64,000 nt of DNA from Pseudomonas sp. J452. Lineage in GTDB: Bacteria > Pseudomonadota > Gammaproteobacteria > Pseudomonadales > Pseudomonadaceae. The notes beneath the pieces are model-generated. The model saw only the letters and a program-made list of their open reading frames with translations. It had not been told where the DNA came from and did not search any database. Positions 44,995 through 53,312 of this stretch are shown here, piece after piece; position 1 is the stretch's first letter, and each line of letters begins with the position of its first letter. The stretch is from contig NZ_CP088294.1 in assembly GCF_024666525.1 (NCBI RefSeq), positions 186,001 to 250,000 on the forward strand. The letters are read 5' to 3'. The translations under genes and the position numbers were made by a program.

Positions 44995-45176
44995 ATGAAG
45001 AAAGCCCTCCTGTTGTTGCTTCCCCTCCCTGAGGTGCCATCGCCAGTTCCAGCGGCATGTCAGTATAGCGAGCTCGGCAGTCAGCCTAGGTCACCACCTA
45101 CGGCTCTACACGCTGGACCGATGTATGGGATACCGGCCCCAAGTTGCCCGCTGTCACACGAAACGTCCTCAACTGA
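44995..45176 (+). pseudogene. Degenerate small exported protein gene after LysR
   Basis: An ATG at 44995 begins a signal-peptide-like start (MKKALLLLLPLPEV). In a second frame a plausible protein tail VTTYGSTRWTDVWDTGP ends at 45176 before the convergent SDR gene. An in-frame stop separates the parts, so this looks like a broken gene. The family is not recognised. Confidence 0.35.
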
Positions 45177-45918
45177 GCCTGGCAACCCAACGAAGGGGTA
45201 GCAGCCGCATCAGTATCGCCATTGGCGACATCGGCCAACTCGGCACGCACGCTGTACCGGGTTCACGCTCTATGGTGTGAACCAGAGCCCTGCAACCAGT
45301 TTTCTCAGTGACTTCGAAGGGTAGTTTCTTTGCCCCGGCATTGAGCTCAGTACGGATATAACCTGGAAACAAGGTCGTGACGCGGATGGGAGTGTTCAAC
45401 AACTCGGCGCGAATACCCTCCCCAAGGTGAGCAATAGCCGCCTTGCTAGCTGCATAGGTGGTGAGGTGCCTAGGCAAACCGCGCTTAGCGCTCATCGAAG
45501 ACATGATCACCAGATGTCCGACGTTCTGCCGGCGGAAGATTTCTACTGCAGCCTCACATTGCGCCAGACCCGCGATGAAGTTGGTCTCGGCGGTGCGCCG
45601 GTTGGTTTCAAAGTGGCCGGTGCCGATACGCCGCCCTTCCCCGATTCCCGCATTGACGATGACCCGCTCCAACGCTCCAAACGTCATCGCGAAGTCGTTA
45701 AATACAGAGAACACCTGGGAGTGATCGTTGACGTCCAGCGCCCGAACCTCCACACGGATACCATGGCTGAACTCCAGCTCGGCTTTCAGCGACTCCAGCT
45801 GCTCAGTACGCCTGGCGCAGAGAGCCAGGTTATATCCACGCGCAGCAAACTCACGGGCCATGCCCGCTCCAAGGCCGGAACTGGCACCGGTGATCAGGAT
45901 TGTCTTTCGTTCTTGCAT
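45169..45918 (-). CDS. Short-chain dehydrogenase (LvaD-like position)
   Basis: The 249-residue classical SDR has the cofactor motif TGASSGLG (residues 10-17), Arg-Arg after strand two (LALCARRTEQL, suggesting NADP preference), the NAG motif VIVNAGIGEG, and catalytic Ser, Tyr and Lys in IMSSMSAKRG...TYAASKAAIAH. It is the last gene of a minus-strand set with an APH-like kinase and an acyl-CoA dehydrogenase, similar in composition to lvaD, lvaA and lvaC of levulinate catabolism. The C-terminus is hydrophobic (MAILMRLLPLRWVARLS). Confidence 0.88.
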   Translation of the reverse strand: MQERKTILITGASSGLGAGMAREFAARGYNLALCARRTEQLESLKAELEFSHGIRVEVRALDVNDHSQVFSVFNDFAMTFGALERVIVNAGIGEGRRIGTGHFETNRRTAETNFIAGLAQCEAAVEIFRRQNVGHLVIMSSMSAKRGLPRHLTTYAASKAAIAHLGEGIRAELLNTPIRVTTLFPGYIRTELNAGAKKLPFEVTEKTGCRALVHTIEREPGTACVPSWPMSPMAILMRLLPLRWVARLS

Positions 45919-45977
45919 GGTGATTGTCTCTCTGTACCAGACGGGTTCAGTGCACGGCGCGAGCGCCTCGGCTGCGG

Positions 45978-47096
45978 TTACTCGGATTGAGGTAGATCGG
46001 ATGCCGCTGGCTGCACACGATTCCGACCGTCTTCGCGAGCGCTTTTTCGAATGAGCTGCAGGCAACGCCAATGCAATGCATGGACGAACAGCCAGATGCG
46101 CCGGAATGCCGGGTTATCGGTCTGTCCGTGGTGGTAGCGGAAATAGATCTGTTGCGCGATGCCGGCCAGGCGGAACAGACCGAATACCTCGTAGAAAGTC
46201 CAATTCTCAACCCGAATGTCGGTTTTGCTCAGGTAATAAGCCACCACCTGCTGGCGGTCGAGCATGCCCGGTAAATGACTCGGTTGGCGACGGGCCGCGC
46301 GCAGCAGGAAGTTGTCGTTCGGCTGTACCCAGTAGGCAAGCATGCTGCCCAGATCCATCAGCGGATCACCCAAGGTTGCCATTTCCCAATCCAGCACCCC
46401 GATCACGCGGGTGGGCTCCCGCGCCGACAACACCACATTGTCGAAGCGCCAATCGTTATGGATGATGCAGGTCCGGCTATCGGACGGCGTATGAGCCATC
46501 AACCAGACCATCACCTTGCGGAAGCTGGGCACGTTCCAGGTGCGGGACTTCCGGTAGCGCTCGATCCAGCCGTTGACCTGACGCTTGCAGTACCCCTCAC
46601 CCTTGCCCAGTGACTCAAGGCCTGCAGCGCGGTAGTCCACCTGGTGCAAGGCGATCAACTGGTCGAGAACATTGAGGCACAGTTCCCGGGTCTGTCTGGA
46701 TGTGAGCTGCAGTTCCCGCGGCAGATTGGCCCGCGGAATGATGCCCGACAGGTGTTCCATGACATAGAAGTCGCAGCCAAGCACACCTGCGTCCTCGCAA
46801 AGAGCCACCATCTCAGGCACTGCTGGATAAACGCTCTTGAGCATCTTCTGGATGTTGTGCTCGCGAACCATGTCGTGTGCGCCAGCAGCCTTGGTACCGA
46901 CGGGTGGACGTCGCAGGATAAGGTCGCGATTGACGTACTGCAGGCGGTAGGTCCAGTTGGACGCGCCACCGGAATATTGAGTGACCTTCGGCGTGCCGAC
47001 CAGGTCGCTTAGCTGCTGCTTGAGCCAGCGATCCACCGCCACGACGTCCAACTCCTCGCCCTGGCGAACCAAACCGCTCTGGTCCAATACACTCAT
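45978..47096 (-). CDS. APH-like phosphotransferase (ACAD10/11 kinase-type, LvaA-like)
   Basis: The 372-residue product belongs to the aminoglycoside phosphotransferase-like kinases linked to acyl-CoA metabolism. The nucleotide loop is TQYSGGASNWTYRLQ, the catalytic loop CIIHNDWRFDNVVL has the Asp base and Asn, and metal-binding DWE lies in GVLDWEMATLGDPLMDL. In LvaA and in the kinase domain of human ACAD10/11 such enzymes phosphorylate a 4-hydroxyacyl-CoA. Antibiotic resistance is unlikely given the neighbours. GGAG lies seven bases before the ATG at 47096. Confidence 0.85.
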   Translation of the reverse strand: MSVLDQSGLVRQGEELDVVAVDRWLKQQLSDLVGTPKVTQYSGGASNWTYRLQYVNRDLILRRPPVGTKAAGAHDMVREHNIQKMLKSVYPAVPEMVALCEDAGVLGCDFYVMEHLSGIIPRANLPRELQLTSRQTRELCLNVLDQLIALHQVDYRAAGLESLGKGEGYCKRQVNGWIERYRKSRTWNVPSFRKVMVWLMAHTPSDSRTCIIHNDWRFDNVVLSAREPTRVIGVLDWEMATLGDPLMDLGSMLAYWVQPNDNFLLRAARRQPSHLPGMLDRQQVVAYYLSKTDIRVENWTFYEVFGLFRLAGIAQQIYFRYHHGQTDNPAFRRIWLFVHALHWRCLQLIRKSAREDGRNRVQPAASDLPQSE

Positions 47097-47170
47097 ACCC
47101 ATACTCCAGCCTTGGAGGGACTTCATTAGGGAATCGGCGTGCGCATGGCACGCCAACGATGACAAAATTT

Positions 47171-48424
47171 CTACTCGGCCTTGGCGAGAGATCGTTCCGA
47201 ATAACCCCGCCTGGCCAGCTCGACCTTGGCGATCACCCCTTTGTGTACCTCGTCCGGACCATCGGCGATGCGCAGACTGCGCGCCTGGGCGAAAAAAGCG
47301 GTCAGCGGCACGTCTCGGCTCACGCCCGCCCCGCCGTGGATCTGAATCGCCATGTCGGCCACCTGCTGCAGTACGTTGGGCGCCACCACCTTAATCGCGG
47401 AAATCTCGGTCATGGAGGCCAGGGCACCGACGTTATCGATCTTCCAGGCGGCGTACAGGGTCAGGAGTCGAGCCTGGTCGATGGCAATGCGTGCCTCGGC
47501 TACCCGCTCACGATTTCCGCCCAGACTGAGCAATGGTTTGCCAAAGGCGGAGCGCTGCATGCCTCGGTCGATGGTCAGCTCCAGCGCCTTCTCCGCCGCA
47601 CCGATACAACGCATGCAATGATGGATGCGTCCCGGACCAAGGCGTCCTTGAGCAATCTCGAAGCCACGCCCTGGCCCGCCAATGAAATGGTCGAGCGGCA
47701 CACGCACATTGTTAAAGCTCACCTCTCCATGCCCGTGTGGCGCATCGTATTCGCCGAACACCGGCACCATGCGCTCGATGATCACGCCAGGAGCGTCGAT
47801 CGGCACCAGCACCATGGAATGCTGTTCATGACGCCCCTTACTCGCATCCGGTGTGTGGGCCATGAACACAATCACCTTGGCATGTGGATCGCCCAAGCCA
47901 CTGGACCACCACTTGCGGCCGCTCAAGACAATCTCGTCACCCTCGACCACGGCGGTGGCCTGCATATTGGTTGCATCCGAGGATGCAACCTCCGGCTCGG
48001 TCATGCAGAACACCGAACGAATCTCGCCAGCCAGCAAGGGCATCAGCCAGCGCTCCTTCTGCATCTCGCTGCCATAGCGCCAGAGCACTTCCATGTTGCC
48101 CGAGTCGGGAGCGTTACAATTGAACACGCTGGGGGCCAGCAAGCTGCGCCCAGTCGCCTCCGCTATTGGCGCGTACTCCTGAACGGACAACCCGGCACCC
48201 AGGGCCTCGTCGGGCAGGAACAGGTTCCACAACCCCTCGGCGCGCGCTTTCGCCTTAAGCTCCTGAAGCACTGCAGGAACCTGCCACTGGCGCCAATCGC
48301 CAGCAGGGCAGGTACGGGCCACTTCGGCCCAGAACTGTTCTTCGACAGGCTCGATCTGATTCTGGATGAAGGCATTGACGCGGTTGAGGTAATCACGCCC
48401 ACGAGGGCTCATATCGAAGTTCAT
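47171..48424 (-). CDS. Acyl-CoA dehydrogenase (ACAD10/11-type, LvaC-like)
   Basis: The 417-residue flavoprotein has all ACAD segments: an N-terminal helical domain, the FAD/substrate strand motif FCMTEPEVASSDATNMQ, KWWSSGLGDPHAKVIVF, and the C-terminal signatures QIHGGAGVSRDVPLTAFFAQ and ADGPDEVHKGVIAKVEL. The ADGPDEVH end and the adjacent APH-like kinase point to the ACAD10/11 and LvaC group, which acts on phosphorylated 4-hydroxyacyl-CoA. Ordinary acyl-CoA dehydrogenation is the alternative. It is divergent from the LysR gene at 48503. Confidence 0.9.
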   Translation of the reverse strand: MNFDMSPRGRDYLNRVNAFIQNQIEPVEEQFWAEVARTCPAGDWRQWQVPAVLQELKAKARAEGLWNLFLPDEALGAGLSVQEYAPIAEATGRSLLAPSVFNCNAPDSGNMEVLWRYGSEMQKERWLMPLLAGEIRSVFCMTEPEVASSDATNMQATAVVEGDEIVLSGRKWWSSGLGDPHAKVIVFMAHTPDASKGRHEQHSMVLVPIDAPGVIIERMVPVFGEYDAPHGHGEVSFNNVRVPLDHFIGGPGRGFEIAQGRLGPGRIHHCMRCIGAAEKALELTIDRGMQRSAFGKPLLSLGGNRERVAEARIAIDQARLLTLYAAWKIDNVGALASMTEISAIKVVAPNVLQQVADMAIQIHGGAGVSRDVPLTAFFAQARSLRIADGPDEVHKGVIAKVELARRGYSERSLAKAE

Positions 48425-48469
48425 AGCAGTGATCTCCAGTAGGAGTGCCCATGCTATGAAAAGCAGTAT

Positions 48470-48495
48470 AATGAATGAAGCTCTAATTATTCATT
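48470..48495. promoter_or_regulatory. Probable LysR binding site AATGAAT-N12-ATTCATT
   Basis: Perfect 7-bp arms at 48470-48476 and 48489-48495, between the divergent acyl-CoA dehydrogenase and LysR genes and 8 bases before the LysR ATG. A similar ATTCA/TGAAT dyad precedes the LysR gene at 34107. Confidence 0.6.
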
Positions 48496-48502
48496 GGAAG
48501 AC

Positions 48503-49411
48503 ATGAACAGATCTAATCACTCATCCAACCTGAACCGACTGGACCTCAACCTGTTCCGGGTGTTTGCCGTGATCTTTCGCGAGCGCAACCTGACCCGTGC
48601 GGCGGAGCAACTGTGCATCAGCCAATCAGCAGTCAGCCACGCCTTGGCGCGCATGCGCCAGCAGTTGAACGACCCACTGTTCATCCGCGAAGCCCAGGGT
48701 GTAGTACCCACACCAGCGGCCCTGCGCATCTGGCCAGATGTGCAGGCTGGCCTGGAACTCTTTCAGCGGGTGGCCAACAATGGAGAGAGCTTCGAGCCGG
48801 CGCGAGATGTCACCAGGATCACTGTGGCGATAATCGACGAAGCCGAGCCCGCATTGCTTCCGACCCTGTCCGCCGCACTGCGCAGCCAAGTACCCGGCGT
48901 CCAACTTGCCAGTGTCCGCATCGACCGTTCCACCCTGAAATCCGACCTAGCAACCGGACGCGTCGACTGTGCCATCGACGTTGCCCAGGCCGCCGACGAT
49001 GAGCTACTGCATTTACCCCTGACCCGGGATGACTTTGTCGTAGTCAGCCGTACAGCCACAACCATAGACGCCACCACCTACATGGCCGCCCAGCACATCA
49101 CCGTTTCCTCTCGGCGTGCAGGCCGCAGTTTCGAGGATTGGGAGTTGTCTCGCCTCGGCATCACTCGTCAGGTGGCCGCACGCTGCCAGCACTACGAAAC
49201 GGCCTACCGCCTGGTCGCAAACAGCGACCTGCTCCTGAGCATGCCACGCAGCCTAGCGGTCACCCTAAATGCTCATTCGGACAATCACATCCATCTTCTC
49301 CCCGTGCCCGTGCCAGCAGTGGAGTTACACCTTTTCTGGCATCGCGAGCGGGAAAAGGACGTTGCCAATATCTGGCTGCGAGAACTGCTGCTAGGCGTCA
49401 TTCAGAGTTGA
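48503..49411 (+). CDS. LysR-family transcriptional regulator
   Basis: The 302-residue regulator is of the same subgroup as the protein encoded at 33205-34107: RLDLNLFRVFAVIFRERNLT then AAEQLCISQSAVSHALARMR, with DPLFIREAQGVVPTPAA. It also shares the CQHYETAYRLVANSDLLL segment with that protein. It is divergent from the acyl-CoA dehydrogenase/kinase/SDR set and probably controls it through the dyad at 48470-48495. ATG at 48503 is preferred; TTG at 48494 would add three residues. Confidence 0.9.
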   Translation: MNRSNHSSNLNRLDLNLFRVFAVIFRERNLTRAAEQLCISQSAVSHALARMRQQLNDPLFIREAQGVVPTPAALRIWPDVQAGLELFQRVANNGESFEPARDVTRITVAIIDEAEPALLPTLSAALRSQVPGVQLASVRIDRSTLKSDLATGRVDCAIDVAQAADDELLHLPLTRDDFVVVSRTATTIDATTYMAAQHITVSSRRAGRSFEDWELSRLGITRQVAARCQHYETAYRLVANSDLLLSMPRSLAVTLNAHSDNHIHLLPVPVPAVELHLFWHREREKDVANIWLRELLLGVIQS

Positions 49412-49461
49412 GCAGAACTTGAGCACTGGATTACCCCCGTTTCGGTAGACGTCCCCGGCCC

Positions 49462-49545
49462 ATGACTTCTGCCTATGCGGACCTGGACATGCCTGAACGG
49501 GTACTGAGCAACCTGCTGGACATTACGCTTCGTCACACTCCATAG
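49462..49545 (+). pseudogene. Remnant of a histidine-kinase C-terminal domain
   Basis: A 27-codon open stretch contains DMPERVLSNLLDITLRHTP, which matches the N-box of HATPase domains (pattern ERVLxNLLDNAxRHTP) with an Asn-to-Thr type change, and then stops. No other kinase domain is nearby. It lies at the border between the catabolic island and the relaxase gene, as expected for debris at an insertion junction. Confidence 0.5.
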
Positions 49546-49570
49546 GGCGGACGCTAGGTGAACGTAACAG

Positions 49571-51550
49571 TCAGATACCAAGCCTCCGCTGTTGCCCTAC
49601 CTCCCATGACATCCCGTTGCCACGCACAGTCGCAGCGATCTGTTGTCCGAGGCGCTTTTCGATGATGGGCATCCACGGCACTAGACTGAACCCCTTACCG
49701 TCATCCAGCACGGCGTAACGTCCGCTAGCGAGCATGACGCTGCGCCGGTAAATGCCGGCTACGCGCTGCCCGTCCTCCACGGACCGATGCGCCAACCCGG
49801 TGTCGGCGGCGATGTCCTTAGCGGCCTGGACCAACTCCCGGTTGAGCAACGTCACCAACAGGTTGCGCGCCAGGATCACACGCTGGCCTTGCTTCTCGGC
49901 CAGCCCTTGCTCGACCAGGAAATCGGCCCGCTGTTGCATAGCCTGCCCCACCTCACCACCAAACCCGAAGTTACCTGGCCCTCGCCCACCGCAAATCAGT
50001 TGCTGGTCGAGCCATGTGGCGCCGATCACACGAGTCTGTCGTTCAATCGGCAGGTGCGATTTCAGCTCCACCGCCACGCCGCCCAGGCGCTGCGCGTCGT
50101 ACTGGCGGCCACGCTCGGGCAAGTCATCGGGCACTTTCCATAGCCCTTCGGCCACCCGCTCCACGATGCCGGCCCGGCGCAAGGCTTCCAGCCGGCGGAC
50201 GTGGGCCGCGACAACGTCCCGCGGGTCGCGGCCGTCCTTGGCCTGCCCTTGGGCAATCACCAGGTGATGATCGGTGCGGTACAGGCCGTCGCTCGCCAGC
50301 GCGCCGATGGTACGGTCGGCCGCGCGTATCTCGGTCGAGCCGCGCACCTCCACCACTGATCCTGTCGGGTAATTCGCCAGCTCATCGCGGGCATTGAGAG
50401 CAACGTAATGGGCCTTGCCATCGGTGCCGTCGATGACCAGATAGCCCCGGTCGCGCAGCTCATCGGCCAGCCCCTTGGCAGCCACCCGGCCGATAACCGC
50501 ACGCCCCTCCTCGCCAGACTCGAACACCGCCAGCTCACGCGGCTGGCCGCTCATGGCGCGTTGCAGGGTGCGGATGATGTCCCCACGCTCGCCCAGGGTG
50601 CGCAAGGTCTTTTCAGCGTCGGCATGGAGGGTCCAGGTGCCTGGCCGAGCTTCGTCGGCCAGGCCCATGCGCTGCAAGCGTTGCAGGCGACCAATCAGTA
50701 GCAGACGCTGGCGTTGCAGGCGGGGCTCGTGGAGGCGTTCGACATGCAATAGACCATCGTCACCAGCCTCGCGTCGCAGTGTGCGATCCAAGCTCGTCCA
50801 CCGCTCCTGCTCCACTTCGCGCTGCAAGGTCCGCTGGATCTCCAGCTCGGTGCGTGGCCCCAACCATTCGGTAGCCAGTTCGGCGGCCCGGTGGCGGAAG
50901 CCGTGGGCGATGTAGTCGCCGGCGATGATGAGGTCCTTGCCGGTGTCGTCGCGCCCACGCACGACGATATGGGTGTGCGGGTTATCGGTGTTCCAGTGAT
51001 CCACCGCCACCCAGTCCAGCCGCGTGCCCAGATCGGCCTCTATGCGCCACATCAGATTCCGGGTGTAGGTGCGCAGGTCGTCCAGCTCTGCGCCGTCCTC
51101 TGGCGCGACGATGAAGCGGAAATGGTGGCGATCACCAGCGCAGCGCTCTCTGAAGGCACCGAGGTCGGCATCGTCCGCCGGCGGCCCATAGGCCCGCCCC
51201 GGTTCGCCATCGCGGCCGGCGCCGTCGCGCTCGATGTAGCGCAGGTGCTTGGCCAGCGACTTCGGGCTGGCCTGGCGCTGGTTGACCAACAGGGTCTTGA
51301 TGGCCACCCGGCGCGATAATGACGTGAGCGAGGCACCCGCGAAACGCGCTGCCGTGTGCCCTCGCCCCAGCCGCGAGCCGGGCCGCTGGCCAGCGTGTTG
51401 TCCCTTGCCGCCGGCCAGTGCTGGGCTCCGCACAGCCGACTTTCCACCGGCCTTGCCAACCTGCTTGAGCACCTTGGGAACGAAGCCCTTGTCGCGGTTC
51501 TTCGACGCACTGGGCCGGATGCGGAAATCGTCGTCGCGGCGGTCGGTCAT
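49571..51550 (-). CDS. Relaxase/mobilisation nuclease (VirD2-like, DUF3363)
   Basis: The 659-residue protein is the ICE relaxase that nicks oriT and pilots the strand through TraG. An N-terminal basic region is followed by the relaxase core with the metal-binding motif HWNTDNPHTHIVVRG (H-x-H type) and the large C-terminal DUF3363 region (e.g. ELAVFESGEEGRAVIGRVAA). The start at 51550 is the first Met in the basic N-terminus MTDRRDDDFRIRP; longer open reading is non-coding. In Tn4371-type ICEs this gene borders the cargo, as here. Confidence 0.9.
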   Translation of the reverse strand: MTDRRDDDFRIRPSASKNRDKGFVPKVLKQVGKAGGKSAVRSPALAGGKGQHAGQRPGSRLGRGHTAARFAGASLTSLSRRVAIKTLLVNQRQASPKSLAKHLRYIERDGAGRDGEPGRAYGPPADDADLGAFRERCAGDRHHFRFIVAPEDGAELDDLRTYTRNLMWRIEADLGTRLDWVAVDHWNTDNPHTHIVVRGRDDTGKDLIIAGDYIAHGFRHRAAELATEWLGPRTELEIQRTLQREVEQERWTSLDRTLRREAGDDGLLHVERLHEPRLQRQRLLLIGRLQRLQRMGLADEARPGTWTLHADAEKTLRTLGERGDIIRTLQRAMSGQPRELAVFESGEEGRAVIGRVAAKGLADELRDRGYLVIDGTDGKAHYVALNARDELANYPTGSVVEVRGSTEIRAADRTIGALASDGLYRTDHHLVIAQGQAKDGRDPRDVVAAHVRRLEALRRAGIVERVAEGLWKVPDDLPERGRQYDAQRLGGVAVELKSHLPIERQTRVIGATWLDQQLICGGRGPGNFGFGGEVGQAMQQRADFLVEQGLAEKQGQRVILARNLLVTLLNRELVQAAKDIAADTGLAHRSVEDGQRVAGIYRRSVMLASGRYAVLDDGKGFSLVPWMPIIEKRLGQQIAATVRGNGMSWEVGQQRRLGI

Positions 51551-51985
51551 GGCTGTTACCTCGGCAAACCAGGGCGCGCCCTGGCGTGTGAAGCACGCGG
51601 GCATGCCAGCATCGGCGCGCGTTGCGCGCCGTATACGGCACGGCGGTGAAGCCGCGCCGTGCCGCTCCTCCCACACGTGCAGACTGGTGTTGCGGGCGGC
51701 CAGGTGCCGCCTCCTTTTGTCTTGCCTTCCGCTATTGCCTGTCGCATGCGCTCCAAGCCCCGACGGCCCGTCGGCGCTGCGCGGCTCGCAGCCAGCCCGC
51801 CGGCAAACGCGGTGACGGCCCCAGTCGTGCGCGCTCGAGGCAGGACGCCTGCACGCTGGATGGCTGCTCCGAAGGTTGCGAGAAGCGCAGTGCGAATGCA
51901 TCCGCGCTGCATGCGCAACGACATGGCGACAGCCAACAGGACGACGCGCCGGATAGCTCGACGCAGTGCAGCGAGTCGACCCCCA
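51551..51985. other. Intergenic region between relaxase and TraF genes; candidate oriT
   Basis: No protein gene is supported. A dense set of dyads lies 60-115 bases upstream of the relaxase start: CGGCGCGC-GTT-GCGCGCCG (51613-51631), the palindrome GCCGTATACGGC (51628-51639) and GGCACGGCG-N9-CGCCGTGCC (51637-51663). Such clustered inverted repeats next to a relaxase gene fit an origin of transfer. An IncP-type nick motif was not found. Confidence 0.45.
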
Positions 51986-52534
51986 TCATCGGCCTGTCTC
52001 CAACCGGAGCGGATGCGCCACGCCGAGCACGGCGGAGGCACCAACTGACCCGAAATAGCGGCTGTCGAACGACGTCGGATTGGTCGTGCTCAGCAGGAAC
52101 AGCTCGCCGGACTGAAGTCGGCGGCAGCCCAGCCAGGCCTGCAATGGTCGGCCCAGCCGGTCGGCACGCAGTACGGCGGCCGCAGGCACGCCGTCGATGC
52201 GCACGTTCCCGTCAGTGACGCACACCTCCTGCGGCGACACCGCGCCCACGCGCTTGAGCAGTGGGATGCCTATCGGCAGGTAGCCGCGCTGCGCGGCAAA
52301 CGTGGCAGCGGTATCCGGCAGCCGGATCAGCACGATGCTGCCAACCGGCAGCGAGTCGATCCGCTGCCCCGCTGGATCGACGCGATACCAGCCGACCGGC
52401 ACGCTGTCCGAAGCGTTGTAGATGACCCGAACATCGGGCTGCACGAAGGACGCCCAGGCGAGCGCAGCAAGGCCACAGGCGGAAAGCGTTGCCAACACGA
52501 AGCGCACACGCTGGCGCGAACGAGGGGCCCTCAT
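51986..52534 (-). CDS. traF: TraF-type signal peptidase (S26 family)
   Basis: The 182-residue S26 serine peptidase has an N-terminal membrane helix (VRFVLATLSACGLAALAWAS). The Ser-containing motif is YNASDSVPVGWYRVD and the Lys-containing motif is GIPLLKRVGAV. The C-terminal box SFDSRYFGSVGASAVLGVAH is also present. In RP4 the TraF peptidase matures and cyclises the TrbC pilin, so it would process the pilin encoded at 7127-7510. The start overlaps the stop of the DUF2840 gene. Confidence 0.92.
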   Translation of the reverse strand: MRAPRSRQRVRFVLATLSACGLAALAWASFVQPDVRVIYNASDSVPVGWYRVDPAGQRIDSLPVGSIVLIRLPDTAATFAAQRGYLPIGIPLLKRVGAVSPQEVCVTDGNVRIDGVPAAAVLRADRLGRPLQAWLGCRRLQSGELFLLSTTNPTSFDSRYFGSVGASAVLGVAHPLRLETGR

Positions 52535-53064
52535 GGAGACGCCCTCCCCGCCAGCCAGGCGGCATGCCGCTCGGTGGTGTACGCCGACAGCGGCAGGCGC
52601 GCGGCGAGCCGGTTGCAAAGCGTGCGCCAGTACGCGGGCGATACGGCAGCCGGAGAGATGCCGAGCGCGTCGATGGCATCGATCTGCGCCAGCACAGCTC
52701 GCACGACCAGCTCACCTTCGGCGTGCAGCAACAACAGCGCTCCGGGCAGCACACCGGGGATGCGCTGCACCGCGTCCAGGGGTGTGCAGGCCTGCATCAC
52801 CATAAGCTGCCAGGAGATCGTGCCGTAGTCGTTGGCTTGCCAGCGAATGCGGCAGAACACAGCACCCGGCAGGAACACCGCGACACGTCGCCAGTGGTCC
52901 AGGCGGGTGATACGCGCCGGCTCGCCGAAACGCAGGTAGAGCTTGATGCGCTGCTCCACATAGGTGAGCGACACGCGGGTCAGCTGCGCGGCGTCGGTCT
53001 GCCCGACGAGCACCGCGAGCGATGGCGGCGGCATCGGCGTGGCCACCGAGAGCTGTGTGTTCAT
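52531..53064 (-). CDS. DUF2840 family ICE protein
   Basis: The 177-residue product matches the DUF2840 family found between traF and the partition genes in Tn4371-type ICEs. It has VEQRIKLYLRFGEPARITRL and RVAVFLPGAVFCRIRWQAND as recognisable segments. No catalytic motif or membrane segment is evident. Overlaps of 4 bases with both neighbours indicate an operon with traF and the ribbon-helix-helix gene. The function is unknown. Confidence 0.85.
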   Translation of the reverse strand: MNTQLSVATPMPPPSLAVLVGQTDAAQLTRVSLTYVEQRIKLYLRFGEPARITRLDHWRRVAVFLPGAVFCRIRWQANDYGTISWQLMVMQACTPLDAVQRIPGVLPGALLLLHAEGELVVRAVLAQIDAIDALGISPAAVSPAYWRTLCNRLAARLPLSAYTTERHAAWLAGRASP

Positions 53065-53312
53065 GGGGATTTCTCCGGGAACTCGCGCTCCAGCAGCGCG
53101 CGCAGCAGATCGGCGACCGTCACACCCTGGGTGAACGCCGAGACCTTGATACGGGCGCGCATGGCGAGCGTGATGTCGAGGGTCAGGCGCGCGGTGTACA
53201 GGTCGCCCTTCTGCAGGTCGCCGGCGTCACCCTGGCGAACCCACGCCTCGGCGTGCGGGTTCGCCGGCGGGCGGGCACCGATGGCCGTGCGCTTGCCGCG
53301 TTCGCTGGTCAT
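53061..53312 (-). CDS. Ribbon-helix-helix protein, partition-associated
   Basis: The 83-residue product has a C-terminal ribbon-helix-helix pattern (YTARLTLDITLAMRARIKVS then FTQGVTVADLLRALLEREFP). It follows parA with an ATG-A overlap, the place of a centromere-binding ParB/ParG-like partner. A role in binding a partition site next to the iterons at 54101-54165 is a reasonable inference. The start at 53312 is preferred over a GTG three codons upstream. Confidence 0.8.
   Translation of the reverse strand: MTSERGKRTAIGARPPANPHAEAWVRQGDAGDLQKGDLYTARLTLDITLAMRARIKVSAFTQGVTVADLLRALLEREFPEKSP

Noticed and set aside
45978..47096. Aminoglycoside resistance gene
   Set aside because: The kinase has the APH fold, but it is linked to acyl-CoA dehydrogenase and SDR genes and fits the LvaA/ACAD10-11 kinase group.
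47159..48442. A 427-codon plus-strand open frame opposite the acyl-CoA dehydrogenase
   Set aside because: Antisense shadow; the minus strand encodes a complete ACAD with all signatures.
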